Assembly (NCBI GenBank): GCA_902729415.1
Contig: CACVCF010000024.1
Location: forward strand, 45,647 to 109,646
DNA from: Terasakiella magnetica
GTDB lineage: Bacteria; Pseudomonadota; Alphaproteobacteria; Rhodospirillales; Magnetospirillaceae
Direction of reading: 5' to 3'
DNA: 64,000 bases
Below the pieces are notes generated by a model, which was not told the DNA's origin, ran no database searches, and saw only the letters and a list, made by a program, of their open reading frames with translations. This document shows, one piece after another, positions 41,640-49,144 of this stretch. Position 1 is the stretch's first letter. The number at the start of each line of letters is the position of its first letter. The position numbers and the translations under genes were made by a program.

Positions 41640-42755
41640 ATGACCGCATCCCGCTTCGTTGCTCCCTCCCCCCGCCCCGAGGTGGCCGATTCCGGCCTCA
41701 GCCGCCCCGATTGGGTCGGCAACAATCCCCGCGATCCCGCCAAGCTGTGGCTGGACAAGAACGAGAATACCGACCCGCTGATGATCGAACTGGTGCGCTC
41801 GGTCATCGCAGCGCTTCCGCCCGAGGCCGGATTCACCTATCCCGATCTGGGGCCGGTCTATCGCAAGCTGGGGCCGCTGGCCGGGGTGCCGCCCCAATGC
41901 CTGCTGCTGACCCCCGGATCGGACGGGGCCATCCGTGCCGTGTTCGAGGCCTATATCGCGCCGGGCGACGTGGTGCTGCACACCGTGCCCACCTTCGCCA
42001 TGTACGGGGTCTATGCCCGCATGTATGGCGCCAAGGTGGTGGGGTTGGAATACCGCCCCTCCGATTGCGGCCCGGTGCTGGACGCCGATGCCATCATCGA
42101 CGCCATCGCCACCACCCGGCCCAAGCTGGTCTGCCTGCCCAATCCCGACAGTCCCACCGGTACGGTGTTCGGTCTGGACGAGATGCGCCATATCATCGAG
42201 GCGGCGGGGCGGGCGGGTGCGCTGATCCTGGTGGACGAGGCCTATTACCCCTTCCACGGCGAAACCGTACTGCCGTGGGTGACCGCTTATCCCCATCTGG
42301 TGGTCTGCCGCTCCACCGGCAAGGCCTGGGGCATGGCGGGTGTGCGGGTAGGTTATGCCGCTGCCGCGCCCGATGTCGCCAAGATGCTGCACAAGGTCCG
42401 CGCCATGTACGAGGTCGGCGCCCTGTCGGCGGCGGTGTTCGAGCGCATGCTGGACCATGAGGCCGAGATGCGGGCTTCGGTGGCGCGGCTTGCGGCGGGG
42501 AAGGCGGGCTTTCTCGGCGCCATGCGGGCATTGGGCTTTCAGACCTTGAGTGGCCAGGGCAACTTTCTGCATGTGGCCTTTGGCGCTTCGGCCCAGCCCG
42601 TCCACGCGGCGCTGGAGCCCTTGGTCTATTACCGCAAGGATTTCGCCGAGCCGTGCCTGAAGGGGTTCTCGCGTTTTTCGGCCACGACGGCCGAGCGCTT
42701 CGCGCCGGTCATCGCTTGTATCGAGGATGTGGTGAGGGGGAACAGCAAGTCATGA
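41640..42755 (+). CDS. class I/II PLP aminotransferase (HisC-like)
   Basis: 371 residues. Fold type I with LDKNENTDPLM at the start (as in histidinol-phosphate aminotransferase), LLTPGSDGAIRAVFEAY, CLPNPDSPTGTVFG, LVDEAYYPFHGE and Schiff-base K228 in CRSTGKAWGMAGVRVGYA. Such enzymes transaminate aldehydes or ketones; here the substrate is probably a sugar or cyclitol intermediate rather than histidinol phosphate, given the neighbours. ATGA-type overlap with the following oxidoreductase. Confidence 0.82.
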   Translation: MTASRFVAPSPRPEVADSGLSRPDWVGNNPRDPAKLWLDKNENTDPLMIELVRSVIAALPPEAGFTYPDLGPVYRKLGPLAGVPPQCLLLTPGSDGAIRAVFEAYIAPGDVVLHTVPTFAMYGVYARMYGAKVVGLEYRPSDCGPVLDADAIIDAIATTRPKLVCLPNPDSPTGTVFGLDEMRHIIEAAGRAGALILVDEAYYPFHGETVLPWVTAYPHLVVCRSTGKAWGMAGVRVGYAAAAPDVAKMLHKVRAMYEVGALSAAVFERMLDHEAEMRASVARLAAGKAGFLGAMRALGFQTLSGQGNFLHVAFGASAQPVHAALEPLVYYRKDFAEPCLKGFSRFSATTAERFAPVIACIEDVVRGNSKS

Positions 42756-43840
42756 AGACCATCAAGGTAGCGCTGATCGGCTGCGGCCGTGTTGCCGGGC
42801 ATCATCTGCGGTCCATCGCCAAGGTCGATGGCGGCGAGATCGTCGCCGTCTGCGACCTGGCCGAGGACAAGGCCAAGGCCTATGGCGAAGAATACGGCAT
42901 TCCCTATTTCACCAATTACCATGCCATGCTGAGCACCATGCCCGAGATCGACGTGGTGGCCATCATCACGCCGTCGGGAATGCATTTCGAACACGGAATG
43001 GACGTGCTTGGCCGCTATGGCAAGCACATCATCATGGAAAAGCCCACCTTCATGCGGCCCGAGCAACTGCATGTGGCCTATGACGAGGCCGCCCGGCATG
43101 GGGCCAAGATCTTCCCCGTGTTTCAGAACCGCCACAACAAGGCGGTGCGCAAGGTCAAGGCGGCGCTGTCCAACGGCGAATTGGGCGATATCCGCATCAT
43201 GAACGTGCGGCTGCGCTGGTGCCGACCGCAGCGCTATTACGACCTGTCGCCGTGGCGCGGCACTTTCAGCCATGACGGCGGCGCCATTTCCAACCAGGGC
43301 ATCCACCATGTGGACCTGCTGCGCTTCCTGGGCGGCGAGGTCGATAAGGTCAGCGCCACCATGCGCACTCTGGGGGCAGAGATCGAGGTGGAAGACAGTG
43401 TGGTCGCCACCTTCACCTATCCTGGCAAGGCGGTGGGATCGCTGGAAGTGACCACGGCGGCCCGGCCCGATGATTTCGAGGCCTCGGTCTCCATCGTCGG
43501 CTCCAATGGTCTGGCCCAATTGGGCGGTTGGGCGGTCAACGAGCTGCAGGTCTTCACCCCCGACCCTTCGGCCTGCGCCACCTATTCGGAACAGATCCCC
43601 GACGCCTACGGCTTTGGCCACACCACCGTTTACGCCAATCTGGTGGCGGATCTTAACGGGGTGCGGCCGTTCGACGTCAGCCGCGAGGATTGCTTGGCGT
43701 CGTTGAAGCTGTGGCACTCGTTCTATCGTTCGGACGAGGCGGGCAACGCCTGGGTCGCCGTGGATTCGGAGGAGCAGTCCACCCGCCTGGGCCGCGCCAA
43801 TGACGCCGTCTCCGATCTCTACCGCATTCCCGCCCCCTGA
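42752..43840 (+). CDS. Gfo/Idh/MocA-family oxidoreductase
   Basis: 362 residues. ALIGCGRVAGHHLRSI dinucleotide loop, IIMEKPTFMRPEQL (EKP motif), FPVFQNRHNKAVRKVKAAL and DGGAISNQGIHHVDLLRFLG (C-terminal His/Asp). First of two adjacent members of the family. Likely oxidises or reduces a nucleotide-sugar or cyclitol alcohol; may supply the keto group used by the aminotransferase encoded just upstream. Confidence 0.84.
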   Translation: MKTIKVALIGCGRVAGHHLRSIAKVDGGEIVAVCDLAEDKAKAYGEEYGIPYFTNYHAMLSTMPEIDVVAIITPSGMHFEHGMDVLGRYGKHIIMEKPTFMRPEQLHVAYDEAARHGAKIFPVFQNRHNKAVRKVKAALSNGELGDIRIMNVRLRWCRPQRYYDLSPWRGTFSHDGGAISNQGIHHVDLLRFLGGEVDKVSATMRTLGAEIEVEDSVVATFTYPGKAVGSLEVTTAARPDDFEASVSIVGSNGLAQLGGWAVNELQVFTPDPSACATYSEQIPDAYGFGHTTVYANLVADLNGVRPFDVSREDCLASLKLWHSFYRSDEAGNAWVAVDSEEQSTRLGRANDAVSDLYRIPAP

Positions 43841-43841
43841 C

Positions 43842-44882
43842 ATGGGCAAGCTGCGCGTCGGTATCGCCGGGTATGGCGTGGTGGGCAAGCGCCGCCGCCA
43901 CTTCATCGACCAGCGCGATGACATGGAAGTGGTGGCGGTCTGCGACCGGAGTTTCGACGGCGAGGGGGTGCTGCCCGACGGCGTGCGCCACACCACCACC
44001 GCCGCCCGCCTGCTGGACACCGAGTCCCTGGACGCCCTGTTCGTCTGTCTGACCAACGACGTGGCGGCCGAGGTCACCTGTGCCGGGCTGGAGCGGGGGC
44101 TGCATGTGTTTTGCGAAAAGCCGCCGGGCCGCGATCTCGGCGATATCGCCCGCGTCATCGCCTGCGAGCAGGCCCATCCCGGTCTCAAGCTCAAATACGG
44201 CTTCAACCACCGCTATCATGATTCCGTCTGCGAGGCGCTGGCCATCCTGGCGTCGGGCCAGTTGGGCGGTGTCCTCAACATGCGCGGCGTCTACGGCAAG
44301 TCGCAGTTCATCTCCTATGGCGCCCAGTCCGACTGGCGGACTCAGCGTGATGTGGCGGGCGGCGGCATCCTGCTCGACCAGGGCATCCATATGGTCGATC
44401 TGATGCGGCTGTTCGGCGGCGAGTTCGAAGAGGTCAGCAGCATCGTCACCAATGACTTCTGGAAGCACGATATCGAAGACAACGCCTATGCCCTGATGCG
44501 TTCGAACACCGGCGTTGTCGCCATGCTGCATTCCACCGCCACCCAGTGGCGGCATCGTTTCAATCTCGAAATAACCCTGGAGAAGGGAGCCTTGATCCTG
44601 TCGGGCATCCTGTCGGGCTCGAAAAGCTATGGCGCCGAGACCCTGACCGTGGTGTGGGCCGACGACGATGACAACGGCGATCCCAAGGAACAGACCACCC
44701 GCTATAACCAGGACAATTCCTGGGCCAACGAAATCGCCGAATTCGCCGATGCCGTGTTGCGTGGCGGCGCCATCGGGGCGGGCTCGTCCACCGACGCGCT
44801 GGAGACCATGCGGCTGGTCTACCGCATCTATTGCGCCGACCCCCAGTGGCGCAAGCGCTGGGGTTTGAGCGACAGCATCTAA
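43842..44882 (+). CDS. Gfo/Idh/MocA-family oxidoreductase
   Basis: 346 residues from ATG 43842, one base after the preceding TGA. GIAGYGVVGKRRRHFI, VFCEKPPGRDLGDIA, KYGFNHRYHDSVCEALAIL and GGGILLDQGIHMVDLMRLFGG. Distinct from its neighbour, so the two probably act at different positions of the same compound. An earlier in-frame ATG at 43800 would lie inside the upstream gene and is not needed. Confidence 0.84.
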   Translation: MGKLRVGIAGYGVVGKRRRHFIDQRDDMEVVAVCDRSFDGEGVLPDGVRHTTTAARLLDTESLDALFVCLTNDVAAEVTCAGLERGLHVFCEKPPGRDLGDIARVIACEQAHPGLKLKYGFNHRYHDSVCEALAILASGQLGGVLNMRGVYGKSQFISYGAQSDWRTQRDVAGGGILLDQGIHMVDLMRLFGGEFEEVSSIVTNDFWKHDIEDNAYALMRSNTGVVAMLHSTATQWRHRFNLEITLEKGALILSGILSGSKSYGAETLTVVWADDDDNGDPKEQTTRYNQDNSWANEIAEFADAVLRGGAIGAGSSTDALETMRLVYRIYCADPQWRKRWGLSDSI

Positions 44883-44903
44883 ATCAAGGGAGAGCAAACC
44901 ATC

Positions 44904-45671
44904 ATGACCCGCATCATCGGCCTGATTCCGGCGCGTATGGCCGCCAGCCGCTTTCCCGGCAAGCCGCTGTTTCCCATTTTCGACCGCCCTATGATCGAAC
45001 ACGTATTCGAGCGGGCGAAATTGTTTCCCCGTTGGGACGTGCTGGCGATCTGCACCTGCGATGAAGATATCCGCGCCTTCGCCGAGTCCAAGGGCTATCC
45101 GGTGATCATGACCGCCGATACCCATACCAGGGCGCTGGACCGGGTGGCCGAGGCCGCCACCAAATGCGGCATCGATGTGGCCGATGACGACATCGTGCTC
45201 AACGTTCAAGGCGACGAGCCGATGATGCATCCCGACATGATCGCCGCCACCATCAAGCCGATGGAGGAGCGGCCCGAGGTGCGTGGCACCATGCTGGCCA
45301 TGGACATCGTCGATGAGGCCCAGTTCCGTAATCCCGACGCCTTGAAGATCATCCACGATCTGTCGGGCCGGGTGCTCTACACCTCGCGCCAGCCTATCCC
45401 CCATTGCAAGCAGTTTGGTCCCGAGCTGGGGGCCAAGCGCATCTACGGCATTTTCGGCTTCCGCTGGGATTTCCTCAAATTGTTCACCGAACTGCCGCCC
45501 AGCCCGCTGGAGATCAAGGAGGCGTGCGATTCCAACCGTCTTTACGATCACGGTCATCACCAGCACATCGCGCCTTATCCCTTCGTTCCCAGCTATTCGG
45601 TCGACAGCCCTCACGACATTCATATCGTCGAAGCCGCCATGAAGGCCGATCCGTTGTGGGGTACCTATTGA
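44904..45671 (+). CDS. KdsB-like cytidylyltransferase (CMP-Kdo synthetase family)
   Basis: 255 residues. IGLIPARMAASRFPGKPLFP corresponds to the KdsB P-loop, DRVAEAATKCGI, VLNVQGDEPMMHPDMI (KdsB QGDEP), LYTSRQPIPHCK and GFRWDFLKLFTELPPSPLE follow the family. Activates a 3-deoxy-octulosonate-like acid with CTP. The MAAS variant in the P-loop and the unusual neighbours (cyclase, SDR) suggest a modified Kdo or other ulosonate rather than the housekeeping function. AGGGAG is suitably placed before the ATG. Confidence 0.82.
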   Translation: MTRIIGLIPARMAASRFPGKPLFPIFDRPMIEHVFERAKLFPRWDVLAICTCDEDIRAFAESKGYPVIMTADTHTRALDRVAEAATKCGIDVADDDIVLNVQGDEPMMHPDMIAATIKPMEERPEVRGTMLAMDIVDEAQFRNPDALKIIHDLSGRVLYTSRQPIPHCKQFGPELGAKRIYGIFGFRWDFLKLFTELPPSPLEIKEACDSNRLYDHGHHQHIAPYPFVPSYSVDSPHDIHIVEAAMKADPLWGTY

Positions 45672-45672
45672 G

Positions 45673-46395
45673 ATGACCGGCCTGGCGCTTTCCGGCAAGA
45701 CAGCCCTGGTCACCGGCGGCACGCGGGGCATTGGCCGCGCCATCGCCGCGCGTCTGTTGGCAGAAGGCGCCGCGGTAACGGTGACGGGCACCCGGCCCGA
45801 GGGCGCGGCCCCCGAGGGATGCGCCTATGAAGCGGTGGATTTCGCCGATGCCGCCGCCAGCACCGATTTTGCCGCACGGATGGAGGGCTTGGGCTTCGAC
45901 ATCCTGGTCAACAATGCCGGTATCAACAAAGTGGCGCCGTTTGCCGAGATTGCGACCGAGGATTACCTGCGGATCCAGCAGGTCAATGTCACCGCCCCGT
46001 TTCTGGTCACCCGCGCCGTGGTGCCGGGGATGGTCGCCAAGGGCTGGGGCCGCATCGTCTCCATCGGTTCCATCTGGGGGCTGATCGGCAAGGAACACCG
46101 GGGCAGCTATTGCCCCACCAAATTCGCGCTCGACGGCATGACCGTGGCCCTGGCTGCCGAGGTGGCGCAGTTCGGCGTTCTGGTCAATTGCGTGGCGCCG
46201 GGCTTCATCGATACCGAACTGACCCGCACCAATCTGGGTGAGGCGGGCATCGCCAAGCTGGTGGCCCAGGTGCCGGTACGGCGGCTGGGAACGCCGGACG
46301 AGGTAGCCGCCTTCGTCGCCTGGCTGGCGGGGCCGGAAAACACCTTCATCAGCGGCCAGACCATCGCCATCGACGGAGGCTTTACCCGTGTCTGA
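45673..46395 (+). CDS. classical short-chain dehydrogenase/reductase
   Basis: 240 residues, FabG-like. TGGTRGIGRAIAARLL cofactor loop, LVNNAGINKVAPF (NNAG), SIGSIWGLIGKEHRGSYCPTKFALDGM with catalytic Ser, Tyr and Lys, and SGQTIAIDGGFTRV at the end. Reduces or oxidises a carbonyl with NAD(P)H; related SDRs (PtmA) occur in nonulosonate loci. The GTG of the cyclase gene overlaps its last 8 bases. Confidence 0.85.
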   Translation: MTGLALSGKTALVTGGTRGIGRAIAARLLAEGAAVTVTGTRPEGAAPEGCAYEAVDFADAAASTDFAARMEGLGFDILVNNAGINKVAPFAEIATEDYLRIQQVNVTAPFLVTRAVVPGMVAKGWGRIVSIGSIWGLIGKEHRGSYCPTKFALDGMTVALAAEVAQFGVLVNCVAPGFIDTELTRTNLGEAGIAKLVAQVPVRRLGTPDEVAAFVAWLAGPENTFISGQTIAIDGGFTRV

Positions 46396-47464
46396 GGCTG
46401 TCCTGACCATTCAAAGCCATACCGGCCCCTATTGTGCCCGCTTTGACGAAGACGGGCTGGAACGGCTGGATGCCGACGTTCCAGCCGGGGCGCATTTCAT
46501 CATCGACGCCAAGGTGGCCGATCTCTATCGCCCGCGGATGGCCCATATCCTGGCCTCGGCCAGCGTGTTACTGATCGAGGCGGTGGAACCGGCCAAGTCG
46601 CTGGAGCGCTTTCCTGCCTATGTCGAGCATCTGGTCGCCCAGGGCCTGCGCCGCGATCACGTCCTGATCGCCATCGGCGGTGGCATTATTCAGGACATCA
46701 CCTGTTTCTTGTCGGCTACCATGCTGCGCGGTGTGCCGTGGCGGTTTTACCCCACCACCCTGCTGGCCCAATGCGATTCTTGTATCGGCTCGAAAAGCAG
46801 CATCAATTGCGGGGCGGCCAAGAATATCCTCGGCACCTTCACGCCGCCGCGCGAGGTGGTGATCTCCACCCGCTTCCTCGACACCCTGGACCTGCGCGAC
46901 CTGCGCTCCGGCATCGGTGAGATGTTGAAGGTCCACGCTATCGCCGGGCCTGAGGTGTTCGCCGATTTTGCCGCCCGCTATGATTCCATGCTCGCCGGGC
47001 GCCCGGAGATGATCAAAGCCATCCGCCGCGCCCTGGAGATCAAGCAGGGCTATATCGAGGGTGACGAGTTCGACCAGGGGCCGCGTCTGGTGTTCAATCT
47101 TGGCCACTCCTTCGGCCATGCCATGGAAGCAGCCACCGATTTCGCCATTCCCCATGGCATCGCCGTCAGTATCGGCCTCGACATGGCCAATTGGATGAGT
47201 TCCGCCCTCAAAATCGGCACCGAGGCCCATTGGCGGGCCGGGCATGGCGTGCTGAAGAAGAATTACCGGGGGTTCGAGACCACGCCCATTCCGTTGGACC
47301 GCTTCCTGGCCGCCTTGGCCAAGGACAAGAAGAATAAGGGCGCGGGCAGCGTCACCTTGATCCTGCCTGATGCGCAAGGCCGGATCTTCCGCGATACCTA
47401 TCCGGCGGATGCGGCATTTCAGGCGCTGTGCGCCCGCTATCTGACCGAGGTGCGTGCATCATGA
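46388..47464 (+). CDS. AroB-like sugar phosphate cyclase
   Basis: 358 residues. IAIGGGIIQDITCFLSATML (NAD loop, GGG at 97-99), FYPTTLLAQCDSCIGSKSSI, KNILGTFTPPREV, and metal ligands E178 (GIGEMLK), H240 (FNLGHSFGHAMEA) and H256 (IPHGIAVSI) match 3-dehydroquinate synthase and its relatives 2-epi-5-epi-valiolone and 2-deoxy-scyllo-inosose synthases. The placement in a surface-sugar operon, with aminotransferase and inositol-dehydrogenase-like genes, argues against the shikimate pathway and for a carbocyclic or related modified sugar. Exact substrate cannot be told. Confidence 0.83.
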   Translation: MSEAVLTIQSHTGPYCARFDEDGLERLDADVPAGAHFIIDAKVADLYRPRMAHILASASVLLIEAVEPAKSLERFPAYVEHLVAQGLRRDHVLIAIGGGIIQDITCFLSATMLRGVPWRFYPTTLLAQCDSCIGSKSSINCGAAKNILGTFTPPREVVISTRFLDTLDLRDLRSGIGEMLKVHAIAGPEVFADFAARYDSMLAGRPEMIKAIRRALEIKQGYIEGDEFDQGPRLVFNLGHSFGHAMEAATDFAIPHGIAVSIGLDMANWMSSALKIGTEAHWRAGHGVLKKNYRGFETTPIPLDRFLAALAKDKKNKGAGSVTLILPDAQGRIFRDTYPADAAFQALCARYLTEVRAS

Positions 47465-48408
47465 CCCGCGTGGCGGTGGCGTCGCGCTCGTTCTCCAAGC
47501 ATCCGGTGTTGCGGGCGGAATTGCTGACCCGTTACCCAGACGTAACGTTCAATGATGCCGGGCTGTCGCTGGCGGGCGATGATCTGGTGGCGTTTCTGAC
47601 CGGTCATGACAAGGCCATCACCGCCCTGGAAACGCTGGATGAAGCCATCCTCGCCCGTCTGCCCGAGTTGCAGGTGGTGGGCAAATACGGCGTCGGCCTC
47701 GACATGATCGATCTGGCGGCCATGAGTCGGCTGGGCAAGCGCCTGGGCTGGACTGGGGGCGTCAACAAGCGCTCGGTCTCCGAACTGGTGATCGCCTTCG
47801 CCATTGCTCTGTTGCGCCACATTCCCCAAGGCAACGCCCTGATCCGTTCGGGTGGCTGGCGGCAGATCATGGGCCGTCAATTGAGCCAGCGCACCTTCGG
47901 CATCATCGGCTGCGGCCATATCGGCAAGGATCTGTCGCGCCTGCTCAAGGCCTTCGGCTGCCGGGTGCTGGCCCACGATATCCGTGAGTTTCCCGAATTT
48001 TATGCCGAGACCGGGGTGGAGCCGTTGGGGCTGGAAGACCTGTTGGCCCAGGCCGATGTGGTCAGCCTGCATCTGCCGTTCGACGCGGCCACCAGGAACA
48101 TTCTGTCTGCGCAACGGCTGGCGCTGCTGCGGCCCGACGCGGTTTTGATCAATGCGGCGCGCGGCGGTCTGGTGGACGAGGCGGCGCTGCGCCGGATGCT
48201 GGAAACCGGCAAGCTGGCGGCGGCGGCGTTCGACGTCTTCGCCACCGAGCCGCCGGAGGACAAGGCCCTCATCGCCCTGCCCAACTTCCTGTGCACCCCC
48301 CATGTGGGCGGCTCGGCGGAAGAGGCGGTGCTGGCCATGGGGCGCGCCGCCATCGCCGGCCTCGACGCCGCCATCGATCCCTTGAGCTTCGCGGGGCAAG
48401 GGGCATGA
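47461..48408 (+). CDS. D-isomer-specific 2-hydroxyacid dehydrogenase
   Basis: 315 residues. KYGVGLDMIDL, GIIGCGHIGKDLSRLLKAFG (NAD loop), INAARGGLVDEAAL (catalytic Arg) and CTPHVGGSAEE (catalytic His) are the family motifs; the intervening Glu is in FATEPPEDK. Related to phosphoglycerate dehydrogenase. Could reduce an alpha-keto acid such as a Kdo- or quinate-like intermediate. ATGA overlap with the cyclase supports a joint pathway. Overall size slightly short for PGDH; no ACT domain. Confidence 0.83.
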   Translation: MTRVAVASRSFSKHPVLRAELLTRYPDVTFNDAGLSLAGDDLVAFLTGHDKAITALETLDEAILARLPELQVVGKYGVGLDMIDLAAMSRLGKRLGWTGGVNKRSVSELVIAFAIALLRHIPQGNALIRSGGWRQIMGRQLSQRTFGIIGCGHIGKDLSRLLKAFGCRVLAHDIREFPEFYAETGVEPLGLEDLLAQADVVSLHLPFDAATRNILSAQRLALLRPDAVLINAARGGLVDEAALRRMLETGKLAAAAFDVFATEPPEDKALIALPNFLCTPHVGGSAEEAVLAMGRAAIAGLDAAIDPLSFAGQGA

Positions 48409-48423
48409 GCGCGGTGATTAAGA

Positions 48424-48449
48424 GATGCCCCCGCCCGGCGTTTGAGGGG
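48424..48449. repeat. partial copy of the GC-rich interspersed repeat
   Basis: Contains ATGCCCCCGCCCGGCGTTTG followed by AGGGG, identical to the 3' part of the 90-bp unit at 51781-52173; the 5' hairpin arm is missing. The GAGGGG at its end (48444-48449) is 8 nt before the ATG at 48458 and serves as the Shine-Dalgarno sequence of that gene. Confidence 0.75.
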
Positions 48450-48457
48450 CAAGAAAT

Positions 48458-49144
48458 ATGACCGACGACAGCAAGATCGGCGAGGCCTGGAGCCTGCCCG
48501 GCGTGTTGGGCTATTTCGATACCGAACGCTCCAGCACCGCCCAGGTCTACGCTTCGGAATGGATCTTCCTCAAGGACCGCCTGAAGGAAGGCATGAGCGT
48601 TCTGGACGTGGGTTGCGCCCAGGGCGGCTTCGCCGCCATGCTGGCCGAGAATCTGAAGGATTTCAGTTATACCGGGCTTGATGTCAGCTCCGACATGATC
48701 ACCCGTGCCCGTGTCCGCTTTCCCCGGCACAGCTTTCACCATGTGGTGGGCGGGGATTGGGGGGCGCTGGGCGCGGCGCGGTTCGATCAGGTGCTGGTGC
48801 TGGGAATTCTCCATCTGCATTTCGGCTGGCGCGACACCATTGCCCAGGCCTGGGCGCGGACCAAGTCCTGCCTGATCCTGGATCTGCGCGAAATCGACGG
48901 TCCCACCGTCGAGGATCAGTCCCGCTCTTATTTCAAGATGGATTTCGGCGCCAGTGACGACCGCCATGCCGCCACCACCTTGCCTTATGTGCTGGTCAAT
49001 GCAGCCGAAGCCCTGGCCACCATCCGCGCCTTGTGTCCCGATGCGGCGCGGATCAGTCATTACGGCTATCTCCACCCGGTTTCATCCTCGGCGGTGACGC
49101 CGGTGGGGCAAGCCATGGCCAATGTGTGGTGCATCGAACGATGA
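48458..49144 (+). CDS. class I SAM-dependent methyltransferase
   Basis: 228 residues. MSVLDVGCAQGGFAAMLAE motif I, YTGLDVSSDMITRARVRF motif II, DQVLVLGILHLHFG motif III. General methyltransferase fold of type 11/25; substrate unknown, possibly a sugar of the cluster. Its ribosome-binding site is the GAGGGG end of the interspersed repeat. ATGA overlap with the LIC12162-like gene suggests the two act together. Confidence 0.78.
   Translation: MTDDSKIGEAWSLPGVLGYFDTERSSTAQVYASEWIFLKDRLKEGMSVLDVGCAQGGFAAMLAENLKDFSYTGLDVSSDMITRARVRFPRHSFHHVVGGDWGALGAARFDQVLVLGILHLHFGWRDTIAQAWARTKSCLILDLREIDGPTVEDQSRSYFKMDFGASDDRHAATTLPYVLVNAAEALATIRALCPDAARISHYGYLHPVSSSAVTPVGQAMANVWCIER

Noticed and set aside
46388..47464. 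Housekeeping aroB
   Set aside because: Motifs fit the family but all neighbours are surface-sugar genes and no other shikimate gene is present; kept as a sugar phosphate cyclase with open substrate.
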